Assembly: GCF_000013865.1 (NCBI RefSeq)
Contig: NC_007948.1
Location: 3,596,001-3,660,000, forward strand
Reading direction: 5' to 3'
Length of the DNA stretch: 64,000 bases
Source of the DNA: Polaromonas sp. JS666
GTDB lineage: Bacteria; Pseudomonadota; Gammaproteobacteria; Burkholderiales; Burkholderiaceae_C
Made by a program: the position numbers and the translations under genes. This document shows, piece by piece, positions 8,454 to 16,203 of the stretch. The stretch's first letter is position 1. Every line of letters starts with the position of its first letter. The notes under the pieces were generated by a model. That model was not told the origin of the DNA. It saw only the letters and a list, made by a program, of their open reading frames with translations, and ran no database searches.

Positions 8454-9635
8454 ATGCTGACCGCGCAACAACGTGCCATCGTCAAATCCACCGTACCGCT
8501 GCTGGAAAGTGGCGGCGAGGCACTGACCACCCACTTCTACCAAATCCTGCTGACCGAACATCCCGAAGTGCGCCCCTTCTTCAACCAGGCGCACCAGGCC
8601 AACGGTGACCAGCCCCGGGCGCTGGCCAACGGTGTGCTGATGTACGCCCGCCACATCGACAAGCTGGAGCAGCTGGGCGGGCTGGTGGCGCAAATCATCA
8701 ACAAGCATGTGTCGCTGCAGATCGAGCCGGCGCACTACCCCATCGTCGGCGCCTGCCTGTTGCGCGCGATTCGCGAAGTGCTGGGTGCGGAGATCGCCAC
8801 CGGCGAGGTGCTGGCCGCCTGGGGCGCCGCTTACGGGCAACTCGCCGACATCCTGATCGGCGCCGAAGAGAAAATTTATGCGGAAACGGCCGCTGCGCCG
8901 GGCGGCTGGCGCGGTGCGCGCCGTTTTATCGTGGCGCGCAAGGTCGCCGAAAGCGCGGAAATCACCTCCTTCTACCTGCAGCCCGAAGACGGCGCAGCGC
9001 TGGCAGCCTTTCAACCGGGCCAGTACCTTGGCCTGAAACTGGTGATCAACGGCGAGGAAATCCGCCGCAACTATTCGCTCTCGGCAGCGCCCAACGGCCG
9101 CGACTACCGCATCAGCGTGAAACGCGAGCCGGGCGGCGTGGCGTCGTGCTATCTGCATGACGAGTTGCAGGAAGGCGGCGGGCTGGACGTGTTTCCGCCC
9201 GCCGGCGAGTTTGTGCTGGCGGACGGCGACAGGCCGGTAGTGCTGATCAGCGGCGGCGTCGGCATTACACCGACGCTGGCCATGCTGGACGCCGCACTGG
9301 AACGCCAGCGGCCGGTGCACTTCATCCACTTTGCGCGCAACAAATCGGTCCACGCCTTTCGCGACGCGCTGGCCACGCGGCAAGCCAGGCATGCGCAACT
9401 GCGGCACTTTTACGTCTATGACGAACATGCCGGCGAAGCCGACGCGCCGCACGCCACCGGTCTCGTCGACAGCGGGCAACTGGCTCAATGGCTGCCGGCT
9501 TCGCGCGATGTGGATGCCTATTTCCTGGGCCCCAAGCCCTTCATGCGCCGGGTCAGGCAACAGCTGCGCGAACTGGGCGTGCCTGAATCGCAGACCCGTT
9601 ACGAGTTTTTTGGCCCGGCCAGCGCGCTGGACTGA
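8454..9635 (+). CDS. hmp: Flavohemoprotein (nitric oxide dioxygenase)
   Basis: Hmp converts NO and O2 to nitrate using NAD(P)H, protecting the cell from nitrosative stress. The 393-residue protein has an N-terminal globin domain with distal Tyr29 and Gln53 and proximal His85 (INKHVSL). An FAD-binding domain follows (RRNYSLSAAP), then an NAD-binding domain (LISGGVGITPTLAML) and the C-terminal GPKPFMRRVR and YEFFGPA. Length and motifs are typical. It is divergent from norR with a sigma54-like promoter between them. The start is the family-typical MLTAQQ, with an AGGAG just upstream. Confidence 0.95.
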   Translation: MLTAQQRAIVKSTVPLLESGGEALTTHFYQILLTEHPEVRPFFNQAHQANGDQPRALANGVLMYARHIDKLEQLGGLVAQIINKHVSLQIEPAHYPIVGACLLRAIREVLGAEIATGEVLAAWGAAYGQLADILIGAEEKIYAETAAAPGGWRGARRFIVARKVAESAEITSFYLQPEDGAALAAFQPGQYLGLKLVINGEEIRRNYSLSAAPNGRDYRISVKREPGGVASCYLHDELQEGGGLDVFPPAGEFVLADGDRPVVLISGGVGITPTLAMLDAALERQRPVHFIHFARNKSVHAFRDALATRQARHAQLRHFYVYDEHAGEADAPHATGLVDSGQLAQWLPASRDVDAYFLGPKPFMRRVRQQLRELGVPESQTRYEFFGPASALD

Positions 9636-9654
9636 GGCCACGCCGTCGCGAAGC

Positions 9655-9683
9655 CACGCCGGCGCGTGCATGCCGCCGGCGTG
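9655..9683 (+). terminator. GC-rich inverted repeat after hmp
   Basis: CACGCCGGCG and its exact complement are separated by 9 bases, 20 bp after the hmp stop. There is no T-tract, so it may stabilise the 3' end rather than act as a classical terminator. Confidence 0.45.
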
Positions 9684-9904
9684 CTGAAACGCGTGTAAAT
9701 ATTCACAAAAAACACGATTGCACAGCACTGCAACAAGGCAATGACGCAAAAAAATGGTGCGCTGCGGAACAAAGTCACTTGACGCGCACGTTGGGGAGGC
9801 AGACCATCACTAACACCTTGTAACGCCCGACAAGCCATTTTGCAGACGGGCGAGCCAACTTATTAGGCATTAAGTTGACCATCAACGGAATGGGAGCGTA
9901 CGCC

Positions 9905-10525
9905 ATGAATTTCCACAGTCTGTTTGGCCTGAAAAGCCGTCCGAAACCGCTGCCGGCCAAGGCCAAGACCATCGCCGCCGAAGGCCCGCCCACCATCGAA
10001 GACGGATCAGCCAACGCCTTGCGGCGCCAGCTGGTCCAGGTATTGCTGCGCGATGTCGTGCGACGCCACGGCATTCCACCCGGCTGGCTGGACTGCCAGA
10101 TGCTGGTCGTCTCCAGCCGCAGTCGCGGCGAGGGCATGTATGTGCGCCTGGTCATGAGACACTGGGATCCACGCTTGCTGAACTATGCAGTCGCTTTCCA
10201 GAAAGCGCTCATGGTTGACATCATGCGTTTTGAGCCGCGCGCCACAGACTGGCTGTACGGAATCTCGTGGCAGCTGGAAGTCGGCGACACCTGCCCTTAC
10301 AAGGAACTGCCTAACCGCTCGGTGTGGCAAGAGCCGGCCCAAAAACCGTCCCACCAGCCGCCCCAAAAGCCGGCCCACGAGCCCACCCCCCAGGACGAGC
10401 TGAAAACCGATCTGGAACGCATTTTTGCGATACGCGACTCCGACATGCTGATGCGCGGAGAAGAAGCCGGCCGCCCAGCCCGGGCCTACGCAAAAACGGA
10501 GCCCCAAAAGCTGGTGAACCCCTGA
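9905..10525 (+). CDS. Conserved hypothetical protein, paralog of the 889 gene
   Basis: This 206-residue protein of unknown function shares with the 889-1536 product the block LVQVLLRDVVRRHGIP, SRSRGEGMYVRLVMRHWD, RFEPRATDWLYG and SWQLEV. It too has a Pro-rich linker (here PQKPAHEP-like repeats) and a C-terminal acidic helix (DLERIFAIRD). ATG 9905 (MNFHSLFGLKSR) is chosen because it aligns with the paralog's MNHLMRMLFGGR and has a GGGAG about 10 bases upstream. An in-frame ATG at 9875 is possible. No signal or membrane segment is visible. The two genes are not adjacent and lie in different contexts. Confidence 0.75.
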   Translation: MNFHSLFGLKSRPKPLPAKAKTIAAEGPPTIEDGSANALRRQLVQVLLRDVVRRHGIPPGWLDCQMLVVSSRSRGEGMYVRLVMRHWDPRLLNYAVAFQKALMVDIMRFEPRATDWLYGISWQLEVGDTCPYKELPNRSVWQEPAQKPSHQPPQKPAHEPTPQDELKTDLERIFAIRDSDMLMRGEEAGRPARAYAKTEPQKLVNP

Positions 10526-10572
10526 GGAGAGCCCGGCTCCGCGCCCGGCCCCGGCGGCTTTCTGCTTTCTTG

Positions 10573-11082
10573 TTAATACGTGCCGATGTAGTCTTTCTTG
10601 CCGACTTCCACACCGCTGTGGCGCAGGATGGCATAGGCCGTGGTGGTGTGAAAAAAGAAATGCGGCAGGCCGTAATTGAGCAGGTAAGACTGTCCGGTAA
10701 ACCGCTTTTCCTTGGGGGTGCCAGCCTGCGTGACGATCTCGCGCGTGGCGGCCTCGTCAAACTTCCCCGCATCCAGCCCTTCCAGAAACGCCAGCACCGT
10801 GGCAATACGCGCCTGCAGGTCTGCAAAGGTCTGCTCGCTGTCTTCGAGCTTGGGCACCTCCACGCCGGCCAGGCGCGCCGACACGCTTTTGGCGAAGTCA
10901 GTGGCCACCTGCACCTGGCGCAGCAGCGGGAACATGTCGGGGAACAGGCGCGCCTGCAGCAAGGCAGCGGGCTCGATTTTCCTGGCGGCCGCATGCGCTT
11001 CGGCCTTGCTCAATACTTCCTTGAGTCCGCCCAGCATCTGCTTGAAGACGGGAATGGAAGTGGTGTAAACGGGACTGATCAT
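10573..11082 (-). CDS. DUF1993 family protein
   Basis: The 169-residue product (MISPVYTTSIPVFKQMLGGL onward) matches the DUF1993 family of small helical proteins, also found in fungi, related in fold to DinB-like four-helix bundles. Recognisable segments are LFPDMFPLLRQVQVATDFAK, FTGQSYLLNYGLPHFFFH and TTAYAILRHSGVEVGKKDYI. The biochemical role is unknown. ATG 11082 is the family-typical start. Longer in-frame extensions have no conserved sequence. It is divergent from argE and apparently monocistronic. Confidence 0.85.
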   Translation of the reverse strand: MISPVYTTSIPVFKQMLGGLKEVLSKAEAHAAARKIEPAALLQARLFPDMFPLLRQVQVATDFAKSVSARLAGVEVPKLEDSEQTFADLQARIATVLAFLEGLDAGKFDEAATREIVTQAGTPKEKRFTGQSYLLNYGLPHFFFHTTTAYAILRHSGVEVGKKDYIGTY

Positions 11083-11280
11083 GAATTCTTTCGTGAGGAG
11101 GATAGGAAGCGAAGACCTGAGATTCTCGCCGGGTTCCGCAGCCTGCGCCTGGCACCGCACACGGGCCACCTCCGGCAGGCCACAAGCTCCCGCGGAAAAA
11201 GATAAGATGTCTCACCATTTTGACGGTCCACGCTCCCTTTCCGCCAGTCCCGCCCAGGGACTTTTCACAAAGGCTCTCTC

Positions 11281-12501
11281 ATGAACGCCCCCCTTCCCGG
11301 CAGTGCCATGCAATCCGTCCTGGCTGCCGACCTGGCCGCCCTGCCCCTGATTGAAAAATGGGTTTCGTTTGCCTCGGTGTCGCGCGATACCAACCTGCCC
11401 ATCATCGAATGGACACGCGAGCGGCTCGAGGCACTTGGCATCGAATGCCGCCTGACGTACGACGACAGCGGCAAGAAGGCCAACCTGTGGGCTACGCTGC
11501 CGGCGGAAAACGGTGAAACAAAAACAGGCGGGCTGGTGCTGTCGGGCCACACCGATGTGGTGCCTGTCGATGGCCAGCCCTGGGACACCGATCCGTTTGC
11601 GGCAACGATCATTGGCGACAGGCTCTATGGCCGCGGCGTCACCGACATGAAGAGCTACGGCGCCACCGCGCTGATGATGGTGCCCGAATTGCTCAAGCGC
11701 AAGCTCAAGACCCCCGTACACCTGGCCTTCAGCTACGACGAGGAAGTCGGCTGCATCGGCGTGCGCCGCCTGATCGCCGACATGGTGGCCCAGGGCTACA
11801 AGCCCGCCGGCTGCATCGTCGGCGAGCCCACCGGCATGCAGGTGGTGATTGCGCACAAGGGCAAGCATGCCTACAAGACCTCGGTGCGCGGCTTCGAGGC
11901 GCACTCCTCGCTCACGCCGCTGGGCGTCAATGCGGTCGAGATCGCCTGCGAATTCGTCGCCCACCTCAAGTCCATGCACCGCAGGCTGGTCGCCCAGGGG
12001 CCGTTCGATGCGATTTACGACGTGCCGCACACCACCATCCATACCGGCGTGATTGCCGGCGGCACCGCGCTCAACATCATTCCGCGCGACTGCGATGTGA
12101 CCTGGGAGATTCGTCACCACCACATGAACTCGCCGGAGGCGCTCTTCAATGAAGCCAAGGCGTTTGCCGACAGCCTGCTGCCAGCCATGCAGGCCGTGGC
12201 GCCCGACACCGGCATCACCCACAAGCTCAACTCGGTGCTGCCCGGTTTCGCCACCGATGCGGACAGCGAGATTGCGCAGCTGTGCTTCAGATGCGCGGGC
12301 GTGGACAGCAGCATCGGCGCCGGCAAGGTGTCGTTTGGCACGGAAGCTGCATTGTTTCATCAGGCCGGTGTGCCCACCATCGTGTGCGGCCCCGGCCACA
12401 TCGCGCAGGCGCACCAACCCAATGAATGGGTCACGCTGGAGCAGCTGGCCTGGTGCGAGCGCTTCATGCGCCGCCTGGCTGACGAAATTTGCGTGAACTG
12501 A
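11281..12501 (+). CDS. argE: Acetylornithine deacetylase
   Basis: ArgE is an M20-family zinc amidohydrolase that removes acetate from N2-acetylornithine in arginine biosynthesis. The 406-residue sequence shows SGHTDVVPVDG (metal His and Asp), GRGVTDMKSYGA (bridging Asp), SYDEEVGCIG (catalytic and metal Glu) and VGEPTGMQV, with a late GPGHIAQAHQPNEWV (metal His). These form the complete di-zinc set. The dimerisation domain lies in the middle (HSSLTPLGVNAVEI). The gene just upstream of a Bug receptor could be co-transcribed with it (29-bp gap), but a functional link is not evident. Confidence 0.92.
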   Translation: MNAPLPGSAMQSVLAADLAALPLIEKWVSFASVSRDTNLPIIEWTRERLEALGIECRLTYDDSGKKANLWATLPAENGETKTGGLVLSGHTDVVPVDGQPWDTDPFAATIIGDRLYGRGVTDMKSYGATALMMVPELLKRKLKTPVHLAFSYDEEVGCIGVRRLIADMVAQGYKPAGCIVGEPTGMQVVIAHKGKHAYKTSVRGFEAHSSLTPLGVNAVEIACEFVAHLKSMHRRLVAQGPFDAIYDVPHTTIHTGVIAGGTALNIIPRDCDVTWEIRHHHMNSPEALFNEAKAFADSLLPAMQAVAPDTGITHKLNSVLPGFATDADSEIAQLCFRCAGVDSSIGAGKVSFGTEAALFHQAGVPTIVCGPGHIAQAHQPNEWVTLEQLAWCERFMRRLADEICVN

Positions 12502-12530
12502 CTCCAGCAACCAACCAGAAAGACCACCCG

Positions 12531-13487
12531 ATGGACCGCAGAGAACTCATGGCCGCAGGCCTGGCACTTGTCGCAGGCAGCGCACTGGCGCAGGCCAATC
12601 CCAAACTGGCACGCATTGTGGTGCCCTTCGCCCCAGGCGGCGTGCAGGACATCCTGGCCCGATCACTGTCTACCGAACTGGGCGTCGCGCTGGGCCAGAC
12701 CGTCATCGTGGAAAACCGCCCTGGCGCCGGCGGCACGGTGGGAACCGGCTTTGTGGCCAAGTCCCCGGCTGACAGCGGCGCCATGGTGCTGGCGGCGGCC
12801 AGCCACAACATTGCCGGCTCGCTCTACACCAAACTCAACTACGACCCACAAAAAGACTTTGCACCGATGGCACACATCGGCACCGCCGACTATGTGCTGA
12901 TGATTCACCCCGATGTGCCGGCCAAAACCGCCGGCGAGTACATCCGCCATGCCAAGGCCAATCCCGGCAAGATGAACTACGCCACCGCCGGCGTTGGCAG
13001 CGCCACGCACCTTTCCATGGCCTACTTCAACGGCCTGGCCGGCATCGATGTGGTGCATGTGCCGCTCAAGGCCACGGGCGAAGCCATCAATGAGGTGATT
13101 TCCGGCCGCGCGCAGGCCGTGATTGCGGCCAGCATAGGCGCGCTGGCGTTTGCCAGGGACAGCCGCATCCGCCTGGTGGGCGTGACATCGCCCAAGCGGT
13201 CGAAATATCTACCCGACGTTCCGACCATTGCCGAAAGCGGATTGCCGGGCTACCAGTTCAACTCCTGGTTTGGCCTGCTGGGCCCTGCTGGCACGCCGGC
13301 GGCCGACATCAGCCGCGTCAACGCCGCCGTGGCCAGGCTGCTGAAAGATCCGGTCATCCTGGAGCGTCTGGACAAGCAGGGCATTGAGCCGCTGGCCATG
13401 AGCAACGCGGACTTTGCCAAGCTGCTGGCCACGGACTATGAGCGCATGGCGCAGGTCGTGAAGGCTTCGGGCGCGAAGGTCGAATAG
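12531..13487 (+). CDS. Tripartite tricarboxylate transporter receptor (Bug/TctC family)
   Basis: This 318-residue periplasmic binding protein of the Bug family has a signal peptide starting MDRRELMAAGLALVAGSALA, with an RR that could suggest Tat export. Family signatures include IVVPFAPGGVQDILAR, VENRPGAGGTVGT and NYATAGVGSATHLS. It should capture a small organic acid, but the ligand is unknown. No TctA or TctB membrane genes are nearby, so it is an orphan receptor, as is common in Bordetella and Comamonadaceae. ATG 12531 is chosen because it directly begins the signal peptide. Confidence 0.9.
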   Translation: MDRRELMAAGLALVAGSALAQANPKLARIVVPFAPGGVQDILARSLSTELGVALGQTVIVENRPGAGGTVGTGFVAKSPADSGAMVLAAASHNIAGSLYTKLNYDPQKDFAPMAHIGTADYVLMIHPDVPAKTAGEYIRHAKANPGKMNYATAGVGSATHLSMAYFNGLAGIDVVHVPLKATGEAINEVISGRAQAVIAASIGALAFARDSRIRLVGVTSPKRSKYLPDVPTIAESGLPGYQFNSWFGLLGPAGTPAADISRVNAAVARLLKDPVILERLDKQGIEPLAMSNADFAKLLATDYERMAQVVKASGAKVE

Positions 13488-13534
13488 ACCGCCGGCGGCG
13501 CCGGCAAAGCCCCGGCGCGAAGCATCAGCAACCC

Positions 13535-13701
13535 CTAGTACTCCGACCCAGAAATATCGAAACATGACAGCGCGCCTTCGAACCCATGCCGTCGTTGCAA
13601 ATCCTTGCCATAGCTATGGCTATGTCTACGGTTTGCGCCTGGGCCTGGGCCCGAATCCATCGCTTTCATTGTGTTCCGACACCTCTGTGTCGAAGTACTA
13701 G
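13535..13701. mobile_element. CTAG-bounded hairpin MITE, copy E1
   Basis: This 167-bp element begins CTAGTACTCCGAC and ends with the inverted CTAGTACTTCGAC. Imperfect terminal repeats of about 33 bp flank a core hairpin (GTTGCAAATCC, a GCCATAGC/GCTATGGC-like stem, GGTTTGCGCC). A second copy of the same sequence occurs at 18748-19068, and a size-matched relative with the same core at 15954-16119. It encodes nothing. The bounding CTAG recalls the CTAG target preference of IS630, so mobilisation in trans by an IS630/Tc1-type transposase is a reasonable inference. Confidence 0.8.
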
Positions 13702-13722
13702 CGCTCACCGCAGGCGTGCAGT

Positions 13723-14643
13723 TCAGCGCAGGCCGGTCGTCAGGTTCTCGACCAGAAAATCCACGAAGGTCCGCACGCGCAGGGACAAATGGCGCGCATG
13801 CGGATACAGCAGGATGAAGGGCCGCGAGCTGCCGCCAAACTGCGGCATCAGCTCGACCAGGTCGCCGTTCTTCAAATCCTTCTCGACGATGTAGCGGTAG
13901 GTTTGCACCAGCCCTGCACCGCTGCGTACCAGGGTCGCGACGCCGAGCACATCGTCCAGGCAGCAATAGCTGCCCTTGGTCACGACGTCGATGTCCTTGC
14001 CATCGTGCTGGAAAGTCCATGGGATTTTGCGGCCGGTGCTGGGTAATTCAAACTGGATGCAGTCATGCTTTTGCAGGTCGTCCAGCGTTTTCGGTTTCCC
14101 CGCGCGCTTCAGGTAGGACGGCGCGGCTACCAGCACCAGCGCCGCGTCTTCCAGCTTGCGGGCGATCAGGTTGGAGTCGTCCGGCGCGCGCCCGCGTATC
14201 GCCAGGTCGTAGCCCTCGTCCGCAAAATCGATGTTCCGGTTGCTCAGGTGGACGTCGACCTGCACTTGCGGATAGCGCTTGCGAAACTGCGGCAGCAGGG
14301 GCAGCACGCGGTAATGCGCATAGGGCGTCGGCATGCTGATGCGCAGCAAACCGGCCGGGGCGGCCTGGCCGCCGGTTACCAGGCGCTCGGCATCGACCAG
14401 CTGCAACAAGGCCTGGCGGCACTGTTCAAAGTACACGCGGCCGCCGTCGGTCAACCTGATTTGCCGCGTCGTGCGCACGAAGAGGCGCACCCCCAATCGT
14501 TCCTCCAATCGCGACACCGAACGGCTGACCGCCGCCGGCGTCACGCTCGCCGCCGCGGCGGCGGCGGTAAAGCTGCTGAGCTCGGCCGCCAGGCAGAACA
14601 GCTCAATGCTGCCCAGCAGTAGATCGTCGAAGTTTCGTTTCAC
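13723..14643 (-). CDS. LysR family transcriptional regulator
   Basis: The 306-residue regulator has an N-terminal winged HTH (SSFTAAAAAASVTPAAVSRS, SRLEERLGVRLFVRTTRQIR) and a LysR substrate-binding domain (LLRISMPTPYAHYRVLPLLP, GYDLAIRGRAPDDSNLIARK). It belongs to the CrgA/DsdC-like subgroup that often controls a divergent oxidoreductase. It is transcribed away from the SDR gene at 14823 across an AT-rich 179-bp interval, and regulation of that gene is likely. The effector is unknown. Confidence 0.9.
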   Translation of the reverse strand: MKRNFDDLLLGSIELFCLAAELSSFTAAAAAASVTPAAVSRSVSRLEERLGVRLFVRTTRQIRLTDGGRVYFEQCRQALLQLVDAERLVTGGQAAPAGLLRISMPTPYAHYRVLPLLPQFRKRYPQVQVDVHLSNRNIDFADEGYDLAIRGRAPDDSNLIARKLEDAALVLVAAPSYLKRAGKPKTLDDLQKHDCIQFELPSTGRKIPWTFQHDGKDIDVVTKGSYCCLDDVLGVATLVRSGAGLVQTYRYIVEKDLKNGDLVELMPQFGGSSRPFILLYPHARHLSLRVRTFVDFLVENLTTGLR

Positions 14644-14822
14644 AAAATCCCCTATTGATTACGCCATGTATCAAGTAATTTGTGAAAACCAATATTTATC
14701 TTCACTGATCACATAAATATAGTTCATCACACGGGGACCGAATAACAAATTTCACCCGGCCTGGCGCGGGACTCCACCGCGAATTTCGCGCCGCTTAGTT
14801 AACCCACTGAAGGACTATTGGA

Positions 14823-15566
14823 ATGAGCACCAGCAACAAAACCGTCGTGATCACCGGCGCATCCAGCGGCATCGGCTTCGCATTGGCCGAGGCCTATTTG
14901 AAACGGGGCTACAACGTGGTCGGCAATGCCCGCACCTCCGCGCGCCTGCAGGCGGCCGCCGCCAAACTCGGCAACCCGGCCAACTTTTTGGGGGTCGAGG
15001 GCGACATTGCCCAACCGGCGACCGCCAAAAACCTGTTTTTCCAGGCCATCGCCGCCTTCGGTAAGGTCGACATCCTCGTCAACAACGCCGGCATCTTCAC
15101 CGCCAAGCCCATCGTCGATTACACCGAGGACGACCTGGAAACCATAGTCGGCACCAACCTGAAAGGCTTTTTCTACCCCTCGCAGCAAGCCGCCGCGCAC
15201 ATGGCCAAGAATAAGCAGGGCCACATCGTGACCATCACCGCCAGCATCGCGATGCAGCCCACCATGAAAGTGCCGGCACTGCTGCCGGTGCTGATCAAGG
15301 GCGGCCTCAACGACGCGACCCGCGCGCTGGCGCTGGAACTGGCCTCGTCCAATGTGAAGGTCTCGGCCGTCGCGCCCGGCGTCATCGCCACCCCCATGCA
15401 CAGCCCCGACGAAGGCACCCAGTCCTTCCTCAAGACGCTGTCGCCGTCGGCCCGCACCGGCGAGACCCAGGACGTCGTGGACGCCGTGCTCTACCTGACC
15501 GACGCGCAATTCACCACCGGTGTCGTGTTGGCGGTCGACGGTGGCGCTTCGGCCGGGACCTGGTAA
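14823..15566 (+). CDS. SDR family oxidoreductase
   Basis: This is a 247-residue classical short-chain dehydrogenase. The cofactor motif is TGASSGIG near the N-terminus, and NNAGIF gives the beta-4 motif. The catalytic region is atypical. Where a YxxxK is expected there is MKVPALLPVLIKGGLNDATR, so Lys is present but the usual Tyr is not obvious; activity may be altered. The C-terminus has VLAVDGGASAGTW. The divergent LysR and the downstream tautomerase suggest a small inducible unit handling a carbonyl compound. The substrate is unknown. Confidence 0.85.
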   Translation: MSTSNKTVVITGASSGIGFALAEAYLKRGYNVVGNARTSARLQAAAAKLGNPANFLGVEGDIAQPATAKNLFFQAIAAFGKVDILVNNAGIFTAKPIVDYTEDDLETIVGTNLKGFFYPSQQAAAHMAKNKQGHIVTITASIAMQPTMKVPALLPVLIKGGLNDATRALALELASSNVKVSAVAPGVIATPMHSPDEGTQSFLKTLSPSARTGETQDVVDAVLYLTDAQFTTGVVLAVDGGASAGTW

Positions 15567-15656
15567 TCCACACATCGTGGACGAACGGCCTTGCCGCGCG
15601 TTCACGCCATTTGCAAATCCACCGGCGATGACGCCAACCCTTGAGGAGTTCCTGAC

Positions 15657-15881
15657 ATGCCCTACGTCAATATCCGCATCACCCGCGAAGGAGGCGTGAC
15701 TGCTGCGCAAAAACTGCAGCTGATCGAAGGCGCGACCGACCTGCTGGTCCGCGTCCTGAACAAAAACCCGGCCACCACGTTTGTCATCATCGATGAAGTC
15801 GACACCGATAACTGGGGCGTCGCCCGCGAAAACGTGACCACACTGCGCCAGCGCGAAGCCGCCGCCAAGGCCCCGGGCTAG
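15657..15881 (+). CDS. 4-oxalocrotonate tautomerase family protein
   Basis: This small 74-residue tautomerase begins MPYVNIRITREGGVTA. After Met removal the N-terminal Pro is the general base of the 4-oxalocrotonate tautomerase superfamily. The segment TTFVIIDEVDTDNWGVARE is typical of the 4-OT-like group. It follows the SDR gene by 90 bp with its own TTGAGGAG ribosome site (about 15640-15650) and is probably co-transcribed. It is likely to isomerise an enol/keto acid, with the true substrate unknown. Confidence 0.88.
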   Translation: MPYVNIRITREGGVTAAQKLQLIEGATDLLVRVLNKNPATTFVIIDEVDTDNWGVARENVTTLRQREAAAKAPG

Positions 15882-15953
15882 TGGCCTGTAACGGAGAAAA
15901 GAGAGTGAACTTTTCCCTGTGTAGAGTGCTTCCGATTTAATCGTTACAGTCCA

Positions 15954-16119
15954 CTAGTGTGGTGTTGCATGCTTGATGGCACAAATAAAAATGATGGATT
16001 TTTGGTCAGGGCAAGGCGCAAACCACAGCGATACCCGTAGGTATCGCGCGGATTTGCAACGCCGCCATGGCCAAAAAGACGCATTTTTATGTGCCAGATA
16101 GCGTGCAACACCACACTAG
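15954..16119. mobile_element. CTAG-bounded hairpin MITE, divergent copy E3
   Basis: This 166-bp element has nearly perfect long terminal inverted repeats, starting CTAGTGTGGTGTTGCA on both ends. Internally it has GCGCAAACC, the stem GCGATACC/GGTATCGC, and GGATTTGCAACG. When reversed, the core aligns position by position with E1 (GTTGCAAATCC..GGTTTGCGCC, and GATGGATT at the same distance from the end), although the terminal arms differ. It lies between the tautomerase and the GH5 gene and has no coding capacity. Confidence 0.8.
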
Positions 16120-16203
16120 GGCCTGTGGCCTTGGCCGTGAAAGCGCGCGACGCCAGGATGGAATGGACTCCAGTTGGCGCCCGCACCCTGCTCACCCTTG
16201 CTC

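Noticed and set aside
13535..14020. 161-codon minus-strand frame covering E1
   Set aside because: Half is repeat DNA and half is out-of-frame LysR sequence.
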